This document shows positions 1-7,985 of a stretch of 64,000 bases of DNA, in pieces. The notes under the pieces are model-generated. The model worked only from the letters and a program-made list of their open reading frames with translations, was not told the DNA's origin and ran no database searches. Position 1 is the first letter of the stretch. Every line of letters starts with the position of its first letter. Source of the DNA: an uncultured Eubacteriales bacterium (lineage in GTDB: Bacteria > Bacillota > Clostridia > Oscillospirales > CAG-272); contig CAKRYT010000003.1 of assembly GCA_934432675.1 (NCBI GenBank), positions 62,001 through 126,000 on the forward strand. The letters run 5' to 3'. A program made the translations under genes and the position numbers.

Positions 1-902
1 ACGGAAAAGGGGATGCCCAGTTCCGTCGCCGCCGCCGTCGCTGCGAGCGCGTTTTCCCGGTTATAGCGTCCGGGGACGGCAAGGGAAATGGCACCGAGCG
101 GTTGCGTTCCCCGGAATACCGAGAGCCCCTCGGGCGTGTCTGCTCCCCGATAATCCGAGGAGGCACTGTAACCGAAACCGACGGCGGCGACGGGGGCGAT
201 GTCACGGAGTGCCGCACAGTCCGCGCCGATGACGGATCGCTCCGCCCGCGCGAAGAACGCGAGGAACGAGGATTTGACCGCCCCGAGGTCGCGGAACCAG
301 TCGGGATGGTCGAGATCAATGTTCGTCACGACGGCGAGGGTCGGTGAAAGGGCGAGGAAAGCGTCGCGGTATTCGCACGCCTCGGCGAGAAAAATCGATC
401 CCGCCCCGATGCGATAGGCACTCCCGCCCGGGGTGAGCGGTGCCCCGCAGGAGACCGTCGGGTCGAGCCCCGCCTCCGTGAGGATCGCCGCCAGCATACC
501 GACCGTCGTGCTCTTTCCGTGCATGCCGGCGACGGCGATGCGTACACGGGCATCGGCCATGAGTACGGCGAGAAAATCGGCGCGTGAGAGCAGCGGGAGC
601 CCGCCCTCCCGTGCGTACCGCACGGCGGGAGAATCCTCCCGGACTGCGGTGGTGTAAACGATCGCCTCGGCCCCCTCCGGGTGCGGGTCGCCCTCCGGGG
701 AGACCCGGATTCCGAGTCGAAAGAGCGCGTGCGCCGTCGCGCCCGTGTAGTCCCTGTCGCATCCGGCGACCTGCCAGCCGCGCGCCTTGGCCATGGCGGC
801 GAGCCCCGCCATACTGACCCCGCAAATACCGACGAAATACAGTTTCCGCGCACGCCTTGCGAGTGCCGCGGTTTCTTCGAAAGGACGGTTCGTATTCTCC
901 AT
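1..902 (-). CDS. murC: UDP-N-acetylmuramate--L-alanine ligase, 3' end outside the window
   Basis: Cytoplasmic Mur ligase that adds L-alanine to UDP-MurNAc, the first step of the peptidoglycan stem peptide. About 300 codons lie in the window, and the gene runs off the left edge without a stop. Read from 902 leftwards the protein shows a Rossmann-type start (FVGICGVSMAGL, residues 23-34), the ATP-binding GMHGKSTT (126-133), and the conserved NIDLDHPDWF (from residue 194), in the MurC order. The CAT at 900-902 gives MENTNRPFEE. An ATG five bases upstream is in another frame. The Shine-Dalgarno site is weak. It is divergent from spoVG, with overlapping promoters. MurC is much closer than MurD/E/F because of the short N-terminal nucleotide-binding domain and the NIDLDHPD motif. 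Confidence 0.93.
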   Translation of the reverse strand, partial: MENTNRPFEETAALARRARKLYFVGICGVSMAGLAAMAKARGWQVAGCDRDYTGATAHALFRLGIRVSPEGDPHPEGAEAIVYTTAVREDSPAVRYAREGGLPLLSRADFLAVLMADARVRIAVAGMHGKSTTVGMLAAILTEAGLDPTVSCGAPLTPGGSAYRIGAGSIFLAEACEYRDAFLALSPTLAVVTNIDLDHPDWFRDLGAVKSSFLAFFARAERSVIGADCAALRDIAPVAAVGFGYSASSDYRGADTPEGLSVFRGTQPLGAISLAVPGRYNRENALAATAAATELGIPFS

Positions 903-957
903 GTCATCCGCTTTCACAAATTGTTTGCAATTTGGTCATACCTTCTCCGATAATCAT

Positions 958-988
958 TTGAATATCGTCCACAGGTGTCCGTTATACT
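958..988 (+). promoter_or_regulatory. possible promoter for spoVG
   Basis: TTGAAT (958-963) and TATACT (983-988) are 19 nt apart, which is long for sigma-A. In Bacillus spoVG is transcribed by sigma-H. I could not fit a convincing sigma-H site, so the exact promoter is uncertain. Confidence 0.35.
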
Positions 989-1014
989 ATATGCATTCCA
1001 AGAGATAAAAACAA
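986..1014 (-). promoter_or_regulatory. sigma-A-type promoter for murC
   Basis: On the minus strand TTGTTT (1009-1014) and TATAGT (986-991) are separated by 17 nt, about 85 nt upstream of the murC start. Its -10 element overlaps the -10 element of the divergent spoVG promoter, so both cannot be melted freely at once. Inferred from sequence only. Confidence 0.5.
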
Positions 1015-1029
1015 CCGGGAGAATAGGAC

Positions 1030-1335
1030 ATGAAAATTACAGATATCAAGATCAGAAAAACCTTTGAAGAGGGTCCCCTGCGCGCTGTTGTATCGCTGAC
1101 GTTTGATGACCAGCTGGCACTCCACGATGTCAAGGTCATTTATGCGAGAGACCGCTATTTTGTGGTGATGCCTTCCCGCAAGAATCCCGACGGCACTTTC
1201 CGTGATATGGTGCACCCGATCAACGCCGCTTTCCGCGAGGAGATCGAGACCGCCATTATCGGTGCTTACCGTGACCATCTCGCGGCAGAAGAGGCGGCGA
1301 GAGAAGAAGTCGCGGCAGAGGGCACCGAGGCGTAA
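1030..1335 (+). CDS. spoVG: SpoVG regulator, RNA-binding family
   Basis: A 101-residue SpoVG protein. It starts MKITDIKIRK and carries the family's VHD/LHDVKVI, FVVMPSRKNPDGTFRDMVHPIN block at about residues 32-68, followed by a short helix and an Ala/Glu-rich tail beyond the usual ~90 residues. SpoVG proteins are small nucleic-acid-binding regulators linked to septation, sporulation and virulence in Firmicutes. The ATG is preceded by GGGAGAATAGGAC, a usable ribosome site. The gene is monocistronic: a strong intrinsic terminator follows at 1412. Its divergent arrangement with murC pairs a sporulation/division regulator with a wall-synthesis gene. Identification is secure, but the targets in this organism cannot be inferred. 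Confidence 0.95.
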   Translation: MKITDIKIRKTFEEGPLRAVVSLTFDDQLALHDVKVIYARDRYFVVMPSRKNPDGTFRDMVHPINAAFREEIETAIIGAYRDHLAAEEAAREEVAAEGTEA

Positions 1336-1411
1336 AAACCGCACTCTCGGGGAGAGATCGTCCCCGCCTCCGCAGGGAGAGCCGCATGCCCCGAAAAAAG
1401 AGCCGGAAACG

Positions 1412-1451
1412 AGCAACGCGATACCGTCCGTATCGCGTTGCTATCTTTTTT
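1412..1451 (+). terminator. intrinsic terminator after spoVG
   Basis: Perfect 13-bp stem AGCAACGCGATAC (1412-1424) with GTATCGCGTTGCT (1430-1442), 5-nt loop CGTCC, then ATCTTTTTT. The gap 1452-1720 beyond it is AT-richer and shows no gene or other clear element. Confidence 0.9.
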
Positions 1452-1720
1452 GCAAAAGCAATCGTAAAGCACACTTTCCGTATGCAAAAATTCGGAAATG
1501 TCAGAAAAACTTGACTGTCCCGTTCTTTTTGCGGTTCTCTTCGACTTTTTGTAAAACGAATGCACGTTGAATGGAAAACTTGCTTTCCATCCGTGCGCCG
1601 CACGATGTCGCCCCGTTGCCGTCAGCGTTCTTTGCGTCGGTTTTCGCGTGCTGCCGCCGTTTTGTTTCTCCGCAACATTTGTCAGGCGCATTTCGTGCAT
1701 ATATTTATTGATTTTTCATC

Positions 1721-1749
1721 TTGCGCGCGGGCGCGAAACATGGTAAAAT
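1721..1749 (+). promoter_or_regulatory. sigma-A promoter for the 1828 gene and probably the nag/gal block
   Basis: TTGCGC (1721-1726), 17-nt spacer, TAAAAT (1744-1749). It lies 79 nt upstream of the epimerase start and is the only good promoter before nagB. Confidence 0.6.
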
Positions 1750-1827
1750 GAGGCGAGAACGGTTACCGGGGGACACACGAACGTCTCCCCGTGAATAGGT
1801 GACCCCGGACGGCGAGGTGAATGAAAG

Positions 1828-2682
1828 ATGGTCTCACTGCACAGCGAGGCCTTTACGGTGACGGCAAACGAGATCGGGGCGGAACTCATAAGCGTCCGCT
1901 ACCGCGGCCGTGAGCGACTGTGGCAGAACGAAAACGGCAGTTGGGCGGGGCACGCCCCCATCCTTTTTCCTGTTTGCGGTGCCACGGCGATGCGCCTCGG
2001 CGGGCGTGTATATCCCTGCCCTCGGCACGGCTTTGCCCGCCACGCGCTTTTCACCGTAGCGGAGCGGAGCGAGGCCCGGGTGCGTTTCCGGCTCCTTGCG
2101 GATGCCGAAACGACGCAACTGTACCCCTTTGCTTTCCGCTTTGACGTGGTTTACACGCTCCTCTCGGATATCCTCTCGGTCGCGTACGAAATCCATAACC
2201 CGGGCGAGGAGATGCTGTATGCCTCCTGCGGCGGTCATGATTCGTTTGCCCTCGCGGAGGAGGTGGGCGAGTACGCGCTCCGTTTTGCATCCGAGGAGCG
2301 GCTCGACAGTTACCTGACGGATGACGAAGGCCGCCTCACGGGTCGCACGCAGTCGCTCGGGCAGGGGCGGGTACTTGATCTCTCGACGCCGCTGCTCGAC
2401 GGTGGCGGGTCGGTCTGCCTCGATCATCTCCGCTCCCGCGAGGTGACGCTCGTCCGACGTACGTCGGGGGAGGAGGTGGCGCGGGTGGCGTTCCCGGAGA
2501 CGGACAAACTCGTGCTCTGGCACCCGGCGGGCTCCCGGATGCTCTGCATCGAGCCCTGGCAGACCTTGCCCGACACGGTGGGGGACACGCGCGACTTCTC
2601 TGTGAAAGACGGCGTTCTGGCTGTCCCCCCGGGGCAGACGCGGTGCGTGACGCGCCGCATCACTTACGGTGACGGCACGTGA
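1828..2682 (+). CDS. aldose 1-epimerase family protein (LacX-like)
   Basis: A 284-residue galactose-mutarotase-fold protein. Visible family landmarks are the N-terminal GAELISVRYRGRERLWQ (18-32), FPVCG (47-51), the PRHGFAR block (65-71) corresponding to the conserved PxHGFAR of LacX/YeaD-like enzymes, GGHDSFAL (about 134-141) and CIEPW near residue 242. Such proteins interconvert alpha and beta anomers of free or phosphorylated sugars in the cytoplasm. The ATG at 1828 follows GGCGAGGTGAA. An ATG at 1821 is out of frame. It lies upstream of nagB, nagA, galT and galE on the same strand, so feeding the correct sugar anomer to those enzymes is a reasonable inference. The substrate cannot be read from sequence. 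Confidence 0.85.
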   Translation: MVSLHSEAFTVTANEIGAELISVRYRGRERLWQNENGSWAGHAPILFPVCGATAMRLGGRVYPCPRHGFARHALFTVAERSEARVRFRLLADAETTQLYPFAFRFDVVYTLLSDILSVAYEIHNPGEEMLYASCGGHDSFALAEEVGEYALRFASEERLDSYLTDDEGRLTGRTQSLGQGRVLDLSTPLLDGGGSVCLDHLRSREVTLVRRTSGEEVARVAFPETDKLVLWHPAGSRMLCIEPWQTLPDTVGDTRDFSVKDGVLAVPPGQTRCVTRRITYGDGT

Positions 2683-2693
2683 CGGGCCGGCGG

Positions 2694-2767
2694 GATTTGA
2701 CACCGGAGTGACGAAATCTGACGACGAAGTGGCGGATTTGACGGCGCGGTGATCAAATCAGACGTCG
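2694..2767 (+). repeat. two degenerate 33-nt direct repeats, each hairpin-like
   Basis: Copies at 2694-2726 and 2735-2767 both start GATTTGAC and share AAATC and GACG blocks, roughly three quarters identical. Copy 2 is also an inverted repeat (GATTTGA at 2735-2741 with TCAAATC at 2753-2759). They lie between the epimerase and nagB. They could be regulatory or a decayed repeat. Confidence 0.55.
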
Positions 2768-2803
2768 CGGCGGATGCCGCGGACGGTGCGTAATGTTACG
2801 GAT

Positions 2804-2848
2804 CCAAACAAAAGACCACCAAATAAAAGACGACCAAATAAAAGACGA
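2804..2848 (+). repeat. three tandem 15-nt units upstream of nagB
   Basis: CCAAACAAAAGACCA followed by two identical copies of CCAAATAAAAGACGA, ending 15 nt before the nagB ATG. The A-rich tract may lie in the nagB leader, just before the AAGAGGACG ribosome site. Confidence 0.85.
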
Positions 2849-2863
2849 AAGAGGACGAACGAA

Positions 2864-3586
2864 ATGCAGATCATTGTGGTGGAAAATTATGACGAGATGA
2901 GCCTCCGCGGCGCGGAGATCCTCGCCTCGGTTGTTAAGGAAAAACCGTCGGCGACCCTCGGGCTTGCCACCGGTACGACTCCCATCGGGGCGTATCGGGA
3001 ACTCATCCGACGCTATGAGCGGGGAGAGATCTCTTTCCGCCTCGTACATACCGTTAATCTGGACGAATACGTGGGGCTGGACGGTTTGAACCCGCACAGT
3101 TACCGCTACTTTATGCAGAACGAGTTGTTCTCGCACATTGATATTGACGTGTCCAATACGCAGGTGCCCTCCGGCGTTGCCGCGGACCTCGCCGCCGAGT
3201 GCCGCCGATATACACAGATGCTCGCGGACACCCCGCAGGACATTCAGCTCCTCGGCCTCGGCAGTGACGGTCATATCGGCTTTAACGAGCCGGGCGCGCC
3301 TTTTTTGGGGCATACCCACGTGACCGATCTCGCCGAGAGCACCATCCGCGATAATGCGCGCCTTTTCGACCGCATCGAGGACGTGCCGACGCGCGCCATC
3401 ACGATGGGCATCGCCGACGTCATGCAGGCGAAGAAGATCCTGCTCCTGGCAAACGGTCGAAACAAAGCGGAGGCGGTGCGGGCGATGATCCGCGGGGAAG
3501 TCACCGAGGCGTGCCCTGCCAGCGTCTTGCAGCGGCATCCGGACGTGACGGTGATCCTGGACAGAGAGGCGGCGGGGCTGCTGTGA
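2864..3586 (+). CDS. nagB: glucosamine-6-phosphate deaminase
   Basis: Converts glucosamine 6-phosphate to fructose 6-phosphate and ammonia in the cytoplasm. It is a 240-residue protein with the family motifs LATGTTPIGAYRELI (about 36-50), NLDEYVGL with the catalytic Asp (about 65-72), SYRYFM, LGLGSDGHIGFNEPG (about 129-143) and the C-terminal LLLANGRNKAEAV. The frame is open upstream to 2774, but that extension only translates the 15-nt repeats into a NKRRP string. The ATG at 2864 follows AAGAGGACGAACGAA and gives the normal N-terminus MQIIVVENYDEMS. The stop overlaps the nagA start by four bases, so the two are translationally coupled. Length is typical of the short Firmicutes NagB lacking the C-terminal allosteric extension. 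Confidence 0.96.
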   Translation: MQIIVVENYDEMSLRGAEILASVVKEKPSATLGLATGTTPIGAYRELIRRYERGEISFRLVHTVNLDEYVGLDGLNPHSYRYFMQNELFSHIDIDVSNTQVPSGVAADLAAECRRYTQMLADTPQDIQLLGLGSDGHIGFNEPGAPFLGHTHVTDLAESTIRDNARLFDRIEDVPTRAITMGIADVMQAKKILLLANGRNKAEAVRAMIRGEVTEACPASVLQRHPDVTVILDREAAGLL

Positions 3587-4719
3587 GGTGCTTTCGGAAC
3601 GTTTCGGCGTACGTAGCCGGGGCGGGAATCACGAAAACGGATATTGCCTTTGAGGGGACCGTGACCGCCGTCGGTCCGGCACCCGCGGGGTGCGAGACGG
3701 TGGAATTGCCGTCGGACGCCGTGGTACTGCCCGGCTTCATTGACCCGCACATTCACGGTGCCGGGGGCGCGGACGCGATGGACGGCTCCGAGGAGGCTCT
3801 CGCGACGATCAGTCGGACGCTCGCCGAGGAGGGGACGACCTCTTTTCTGGCGACGACGATGACGGAGAGCCCTGCGGCCATCCTGCGCGCGCTCCGCGCC
3901 GTTCGTGACTGCGGAGAGTTGCCAGGTGCGCGCCTGCTCGGCGTGCACCTGGAAGGGCCGTTTATCGCTCCCGCCTATGCGGGTGCACAACCCAAAGAAT
4001 ACATTGCCGAGCCGACCGTTGCCGCCTTTGATGCGTATATGGCGGCGAGCGGCGGCGGCATCAGGATCGTGACCGTCGCCCCCGAAGTCCCGGGGGCAGA
4101 CGACCTTATCCGGCACCTGGCGGGGCTCGGGATCGTGGCATCGGTCGGACATTCCGCCGCGGGGGTCGGGGACGTGCGGCGCGCCATTGCGTGCGGCGCG
4201 CGCAGTGTGACGCATGCCTATAACGCGCAGTCCCCCTTCCGTCATCGGGAGATCGGGGTCGCGGGGAGCGCGCTGCTGTTCGATGAACTGCACTGTGAGA
4301 TCATCGCGGACGGTATCCACGTCAGTCCGGAGGCAATCCGGTTGCTCGTGAAGAATAAACCGAAAGGCAAGGTGACGCTCATCACCGATGCCATGCGCGC
4401 CAAGGGGTGCCCCGAAGGGGTGAGTGAACTCGGCGGGCAGACCGTCTACGTAAAGAACGGCGAGGCGCGCCTTGCGGACGGCACGCTCGCAGGGAGTGTC
4501 CTGCGAATGAACGATGCGGTGCGCCGCATGGTGACGGTGATCGGGCTCCCGCTCACGGAGGCGGTCGATCTGGCGACGAAAAATACGGCGGCGTTGCTCG
4601 GCATCTCCGACCACAGCGGCACGATTGCCTGCGGTCACCGCGCGGACTTTACGGTTCTGGACAGCCGTTTCCGCGTCCTTCTGACCGTGGTCGGCGGACG
4701 CACGGTCTATCGGGCATGA
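3583..4719 (+). CDS. nagA: N-acetylglucosamine-6-phosphate deacetylase
   Basis: Removes acetate from GlcNAc-6-phosphate, making the substrate of NagB. It is an amidohydrolase-fold enzyme of 378 residues from a GTG start. Motifs in order are GFIDPHIHGAGG with the HxH metal pair (about 49-60), HLEGPF (about 124-129), GHSAAG (about 188-193), THAYNAQSPF (about 209-218, usually THLFNAM), and LITDAM with the catalytic Asp (about 267-272). I chose GTG 3583 because it overlaps the nagB stop in the GTGA arrangement. The longer frame from 3511 lies inside nagB and adds a meaningless Arg/Gly-rich leader. The substitution of Tyr and Gln-Ser in the THLFNAM motif is mildly unusual, but the metal ligands are kept. 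Confidence 0.94.
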   Translation: MRCFRNVSAYVAGAGITKTDIAFEGTVTAVGPAPAGCETVELPSDAVVLPGFIDPHIHGAGGADAMDGSEEALATISRTLAEEGTTSFLATTMTESPAAILRALRAVRDCGELPGARLLGVHLEGPFIAPAYAGAQPKEYIAEPTVAAFDAYMAASGGGIRIVTVAPEVPGADDLIRHLAGLGIVASVGHSAAGVGDVRRAIACGARSVTHAYNAQSPFRHREIGVAGSALLFDELHCEIIADGIHVSPEAIRLLVKNKPKGKVTLITDAMRAKGCPEGVSELGGQTVYVKNGEARLADGTLAGSVLRMNDAVRRMVTVIGLPLTEAVDLATKNTAALLGISDHSGTIACGHRADFTVLDSRFRVLLTVVGGRTVYRA

Positions 4720-4774
4720 AGACCGGGGACGAGGCATAAAGTAAAACATTTTTACACGATGGAGTGAGGCAATC

Positions 4775-6322
4775 ATGACAGACGGAAGGCTGCTGACGGA
4801 AAAACTGCTCGCCTACGCGCGGGCACACCTGCATCTGTCCGAGACGGACGAGATTTACACGCGGAACGTTCTGCTTTCCGCGTTCGGGGAGAGTACGCCG
4901 TGGGAGGGGGAGATTGACCGCGCCGCGATCGCTGCGGCGACGGTACCGGACGACCTGGCGGAGGAACTCCGCGCCTATGCAACGGAAAAGGGGCTCTGTA
5001 CCGAGGCGGATGCCGCGCTGTACGTCGCGGACGTGTTCGGGCGGCTGACGCCGCTCCCGTCGGCGATCAATGAGATGTTCCGACGGACGCTGGCGGCGGG
5101 GGGGCCGCAGGCGGCGTGCGACGAGTTCTACGACCTTTGCGTGAAGAACGGCTATATTCAGAAGACCGCGATCGCCCGCAATCTGAAATGGGCATATGCC
5201 GACGGTGCGCGGCAACTGGAAATCACGGTCAATCTTTCCAAGCCCGAGAAGAACAACAAGGACATTGCCAAACTCCTCACGGCACCGCAGACGAAAAAAT
5301 ACCCCGCCTGCGCTCTGTGTAAGGAAAACGAGGGCTATTTCGGCTCCGCGACGCATCCGCCGCGGCGCAACATCCGTACGATCAAACTGACGATCGGCGG
5401 TGAACGTTGGTTTATGCAGTACTCGCCCTACGCATACTATGACGAGCATTGCATCGTGATTAACGAGCGGCACACGCCGATGCGCGTGGACGTTGCCACG
5501 CCGGGCAAACTTCTGGATTTTGTCGATAAGTTGCCGAATTATTTTATCGGCAGCAACGCGTCGCTCCCGATCGTGGGCGGCTCCATCCTCAACCATGAGC
5601 ATTTTCAGGGGGGGCTGCACCTCATGCCGATGCACCGCGCACCCATTGCGACGGAGTATCACAGCGCGGCGTTCCCCACGCTCCGCATCGGTATCCTCGA
5701 CTGGTATAACAGTGCCGTGCAGTGCGAGGGGCGGGACCGCGCCGCCGTGGAGGCGTTCGCACAACGGGTTATCGGGACCTGGCGGGACTATGACGACCCC
5801 GCGTGCGAGATTGTCAGCCACACGGGCGATACGCCGCACAACACGGTGTCCCCCATCCTGCGCCGGACGGAGGACCGCGGATACATCTTTACGGCGATTC
5901 TGCGTAACAATCGCACGAACGAACGGTATCCGAACGGCATCTTCCACGTCCACCCCGAATACGAGAACATCAAGAGTGAGGGGATCGGGCTGATCGAAGC
6001 GATGGGGCTCTTCATTCTGCCTCCGCGCCTCAAACGGCAGTTTGCCGAAATGGAGGCGATCCTGACCGGTGCCGCACCCTACGATGCGGCGGCGATCGAC
6101 GACCCGTCACACGACCTTTACGTCCATCGCCATATGCTCCGTGCCCTGATGGCAGAGGGGCAGGCAAAGGACCCGGCGGATGCCGGGGAGCGTGTGCGGG
6201 CGTACGTCAACCGCGTCTGCGCCGGGATCCTTGAAAATACGGCGGTCTTCAAACATGACGAAAACGGCACCGCGGGCTTTGAAAAGTTTATGCGGGCTTT
6301 ACAACTGACAAAGGGGGAATAA
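4775..6322 (+). CDS. galT: UDP-glucose--hexose-1-phosphate uridylyltransferase, GalT type 2
   Basis: Transfers UMP between UDP-glucose and galactose 1-phosphate in the Leloir pathway. The 515-residue length, the N-terminal helical region and the GGSILNHEHFQGG active-site motif (about 268-280, HxH with following Gln) mark the Firmicutes type-2 family rather than the shorter E. coli type. CALCKENEGYFG (about 182-193) and SHTGDTPHNT (about 348-357) are further family blocks. The ATG follows TGGAGTGAGGCAATC. It starts 55 nt after nagA and four nt before galE, with no terminator in between, so nagBA-galTE is probably one transcript. No galactokinase is in the window; the galactose 1-phosphate must come from a kinase or phosphorylase elsewhere. 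Confidence 0.93.
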   Translation: MTDGRLLTEKLLAYARAHLHLSETDEIYTRNVLLSAFGESTPWEGEIDRAAIAAATVPDDLAEELRAYATEKGLCTEADAALYVADVFGRLTPLPSAINEMFRRTLAAGGPQAACDEFYDLCVKNGYIQKTAIARNLKWAYADGARQLEITVNLSKPEKNNKDIAKLLTAPQTKKYPACALCKENEGYFGSATHPPRRNIRTIKLTIGGERWFMQYSPYAYYDEHCIVINERHTPMRVDVATPGKLLDFVDKLPNYFIGSNASLPIVGGSILNHEHFQGGLHLMPMHRAPIATEYHSAAFPTLRIGILDWYNSAVQCEGRDRAAVEAFAQRVIGTWRDYDDPACEIVSHTGDTPHNTVSPILRRTEDRGYIFTAILRNNRTNERYPNGIFHVHPEYENIKSEGIGLIEAMGLFILPPRLKRQFAEMEAILTGAAPYDAAAIDDPSHDLYVHRHMLRALMAEGQAKDPADAGERVRAYVNRVCAGILENTAVFKHDENGTAGFEKFMRALQLTKGE

Positions 6323-6326
6323 ACAC

Positions 6327-7343
6327 ATGAAAAACATTTTGCTTACGGGCGGTATCGGCTTTATCGGCAGCCACACACTGGTGGAACTGCTGAACCGCGG
6401 CTATCGGGTCGCCGTGGTGGATAACCTCTCGAACGCATCGGAGATTACCGCGGACCGCGTGCGGGAACTCACGGGGCAGGACTTCCGTTTCTATCGTGCG
6501 GATATCCGTGATCGCGATGCTATGGAAACGATTTTCAGTGAGAACGACTTTGACGCCGTGATTCATTTTGCGGGGCTCAAAGCGGTCGGCGAAAGCTGTG
6601 TGAAACCGCTGGAATACTACGACAACAACATTTACGGCACGCTGGTGTTGCTCGAAGTCATGCGCGCACACGGGGTCAAGCAACTGATCTTCTCCTCCTC
6701 CGCGACGGTGTACGGCACGCCGGAGGTATTGCCGCTGACCGAAACCTGCAAGACGGGCGGAACGACCAACCCCTACGGCACGACCAAATACCAGATCGAG
6801 ACGATCCTGACGGATCTCTACCGCGCCGACAATACGTGGAACATTGCCCTCCTGCGGTACTTCAATCCCGTCGGGGCACATCCGAGCGGGCGCATCGGTG
6901 AGGACCCCAAGGGGATCCCGAACAACCTCATGCCCTACGTGGCGCAGGTCGCGAGCGGCAAGCTCCAAAAGATCCGCGTGTTCGGCAACGACTATCCGAC
7001 GCCGGACGGCACGGGCGTTCGTGACTATATCCACGTGGTAGACCTTGCGCGCGGGCATATCGCCGCCATCGAACACCTGACCGAGCCGGGCGTGCACATT
7101 TATAACCTCGGTACCGGCATCGGGTACAGCGTGCTGGATATGATTCACGCGTTTGAAGCGGCCTGCGGCAAGAAACTGCCCTATGAGATCTGTCCCCGCC
7201 GCCCCGGCGATATCGCCGCGTGCTACGCGAGCCCCGAGAAGGCGGCGCATGACCTCGGCTGGCGTGCGGAATACGGCATCACCGAGATGTGCCGCGACCA
7301 GTGGAACTGGCAGTCGAAAAATCCGAACGGGTACGAGGGGTGA
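6327..7343 (+). CDS. galE: UDP-glucose 4-epimerase
   Basis: Interconverts UDP-galactose and UDP-glucose, and often the GlcNAc forms, using bound NAD. A 338-residue extended short-chain dehydrogenase with TGGIGFIGSH (7-16) as the NAD-binding glycine motif, HFAGLKAVGES, SSSATVYG, and the catalytic Tyr150-x3-Lys154 in NPYGTTKYQ. RYFNPVGAHPSG and RRPGDIAACYA are typical GalE blocks. Four nt separate it from galT. An intrinsic terminator closes the unit at 7376. Besides completing galactose catabolism it could supply UDP-galactose to the glycan operon just downstream. Confidence 0.96.
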   Translation: MKNILLTGGIGFIGSHTLVELLNRGYRVAVVDNLSNASEITADRVRELTGQDFRFYRADIRDRDAMETIFSENDFDAVIHFAGLKAVGESCVKPLEYYDNNIYGTLVLLEVMRAHGVKQLIFSSSATVYGTPEVLPLTETCKTGGTTNPYGTTKYQIETILTDLYRADNTWNIALLRYFNPVGAHPSGRIGEDPKGIPNNLMPYVAQVASGKLQKIRVFGNDYPTPDGTGVRDYIHVVDLARGHIAAIEHLTEPGVHIYNLGTGIGYSVLDMIHAFEAACGKKLPYEICPRRPGDIAACYASPEKAAHDLGWRAEYGITEMCRDQWNWQSKNPNGYEG

Positions 7344-7375
7344 CGCTCCCGCTTTTTGGGAGACGACGCCGTCAG

Positions 7376-7400
7376 AAACCGGGCTTTTGCCCGGTTTTTT
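7376..7400 (+). terminator. intrinsic terminator after galE
   Basis: Stem AACCGGGC (7377-7384) with GCCCGGTT (7389-7396), TTTT loop, followed by further T residues to 7400. Ends the nag/gal unit. Confidence 0.9.
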
Positions 7401-7596
7401 GATTGCTTTTTGGACCGAAAAGCGCGAAACGCAAGCGGTATGGGCACGGACGGGTCGGTATAAACTTTTCATAGCACTTTTGCAAAGCGTCGGGGAAACC
7501 GGACGACGCGCCGATAAAAAAACGTATATTTTGTCGGAGCGGGAAAAAAACGGGCGTACTGTCAGAGGGACCTCGGCGGAGCGAGAAAATTCCATG

Positions 7597-7625
7597 TGTA
7601 AGACGCGGATACGAGACGCACAATA
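7597..7625 (+). promoter_or_regulatory. possible forespore (sigma-G-like) promoter of the SASP gene
   Basis: TGTAAG (7597-7602) and CACAATA (7619-7625), 16 nt apart, loosely resemble sigma-G elements (-10 CATxxTA). SASP genes are known sigma-G targets. The match is imperfect and no good sigma-A site is present. The rest of 7401-7727 holds no gene I can support. Confidence 0.25.
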
Positions 7626-7663
7626 GACACAGAGAGCAACGGCGGGCGCAGAAGATACATCAG

Positions 7664-7695
7664 TATCCTCGGGACCGACGGTACTCTCGAGGATA
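7664..7695 (+). other. hairpin in the SASP 5' leader
   Basis: TATCCTCG (7664-7671) pairs with CGAGGATA (7688-7695) around a 16-nt loop, about 30 nt before the SASP start. It could stabilise the long-lived forespore mRNA or hold the leader. No T-run follows, so it is not a terminator. Confidence 0.4.
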
Positions 7696-7727
7696 TAAAT
7701 GGCGTAAGCCAAACAGGAGATGCAAAG

Positions 7728-7913
7728 ATGAAGAACAATGCAGCAAAGGCAGCCCTCAACCAGTTCAAGATGGAAGCCGCTAACGAAGTCGGCGTCAACC
7801 TCAAACAGGGCTACAACGGCGATCTGACCTCTAAGCAGGCTGGCTCCATCGGCGGCCAGATGGTCAAGAAGATGATCGAGAAGTACGAGAACGAGGCGCA
7901 GAACCGCGGCTAA
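7728..7913 (+). CDS. alpha/beta-type small acid-soluble spore protein
   Basis: A 61-residue DNA-binding protein that coats DNA in the dormant spore and protects it from UV and heat. The family core is clear: EAANEVGVNLKQGYNG (16-31), containing the region cut by the germination protease GPR around Glu20-Val21, then DLTSKQAGSIGGQMVKKMIE (32-51). The ATG follows AACAGGAGATGCAAAG. It is monocistronic with a strong terminator behind it. This gene is direct evidence that the organism belongs to a sporulating lineage. Clostridial species usually carry several paralogues, so I give no letter. Confidence 0.95.
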   Translation: MKNNAAKAALNQFKMEAANEVGVNLKQGYNGDLTSKQAGSIGGQMVKKMIEKYENEAQNRG

Positions 7914-7955
7914 TTCCGAAATCTCTCGGCATCCGACCCGCCCGTCGGCGGGGGT

Positions 7956-7985
7956 CCCCCGGCAATAGCCGGGGGATTTTCCTTT
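7956..7985 (+). terminator. intrinsic terminator after the SASP gene
   Basis: Stem CCCCCGGC (7956-7963) with GCCGGGGG (7968-7975), AATA loop, then ATTTTCCTTT. Confidence 0.88.

Noticed and set aside
2774..2863. N-terminal extension of NagB with NKRRP repeats
   Set aside because: It only translates the 15-nt DNA repeats; the start at 2864 has the ribosome site and the normal NagB N-terminus.
7153..7626. Plus-strand Arg-rich frame of 157 codons over the end of galE
   Set aside because: Overlaps galE and its terminator; composition is typical of a GC-rich shadow frame.
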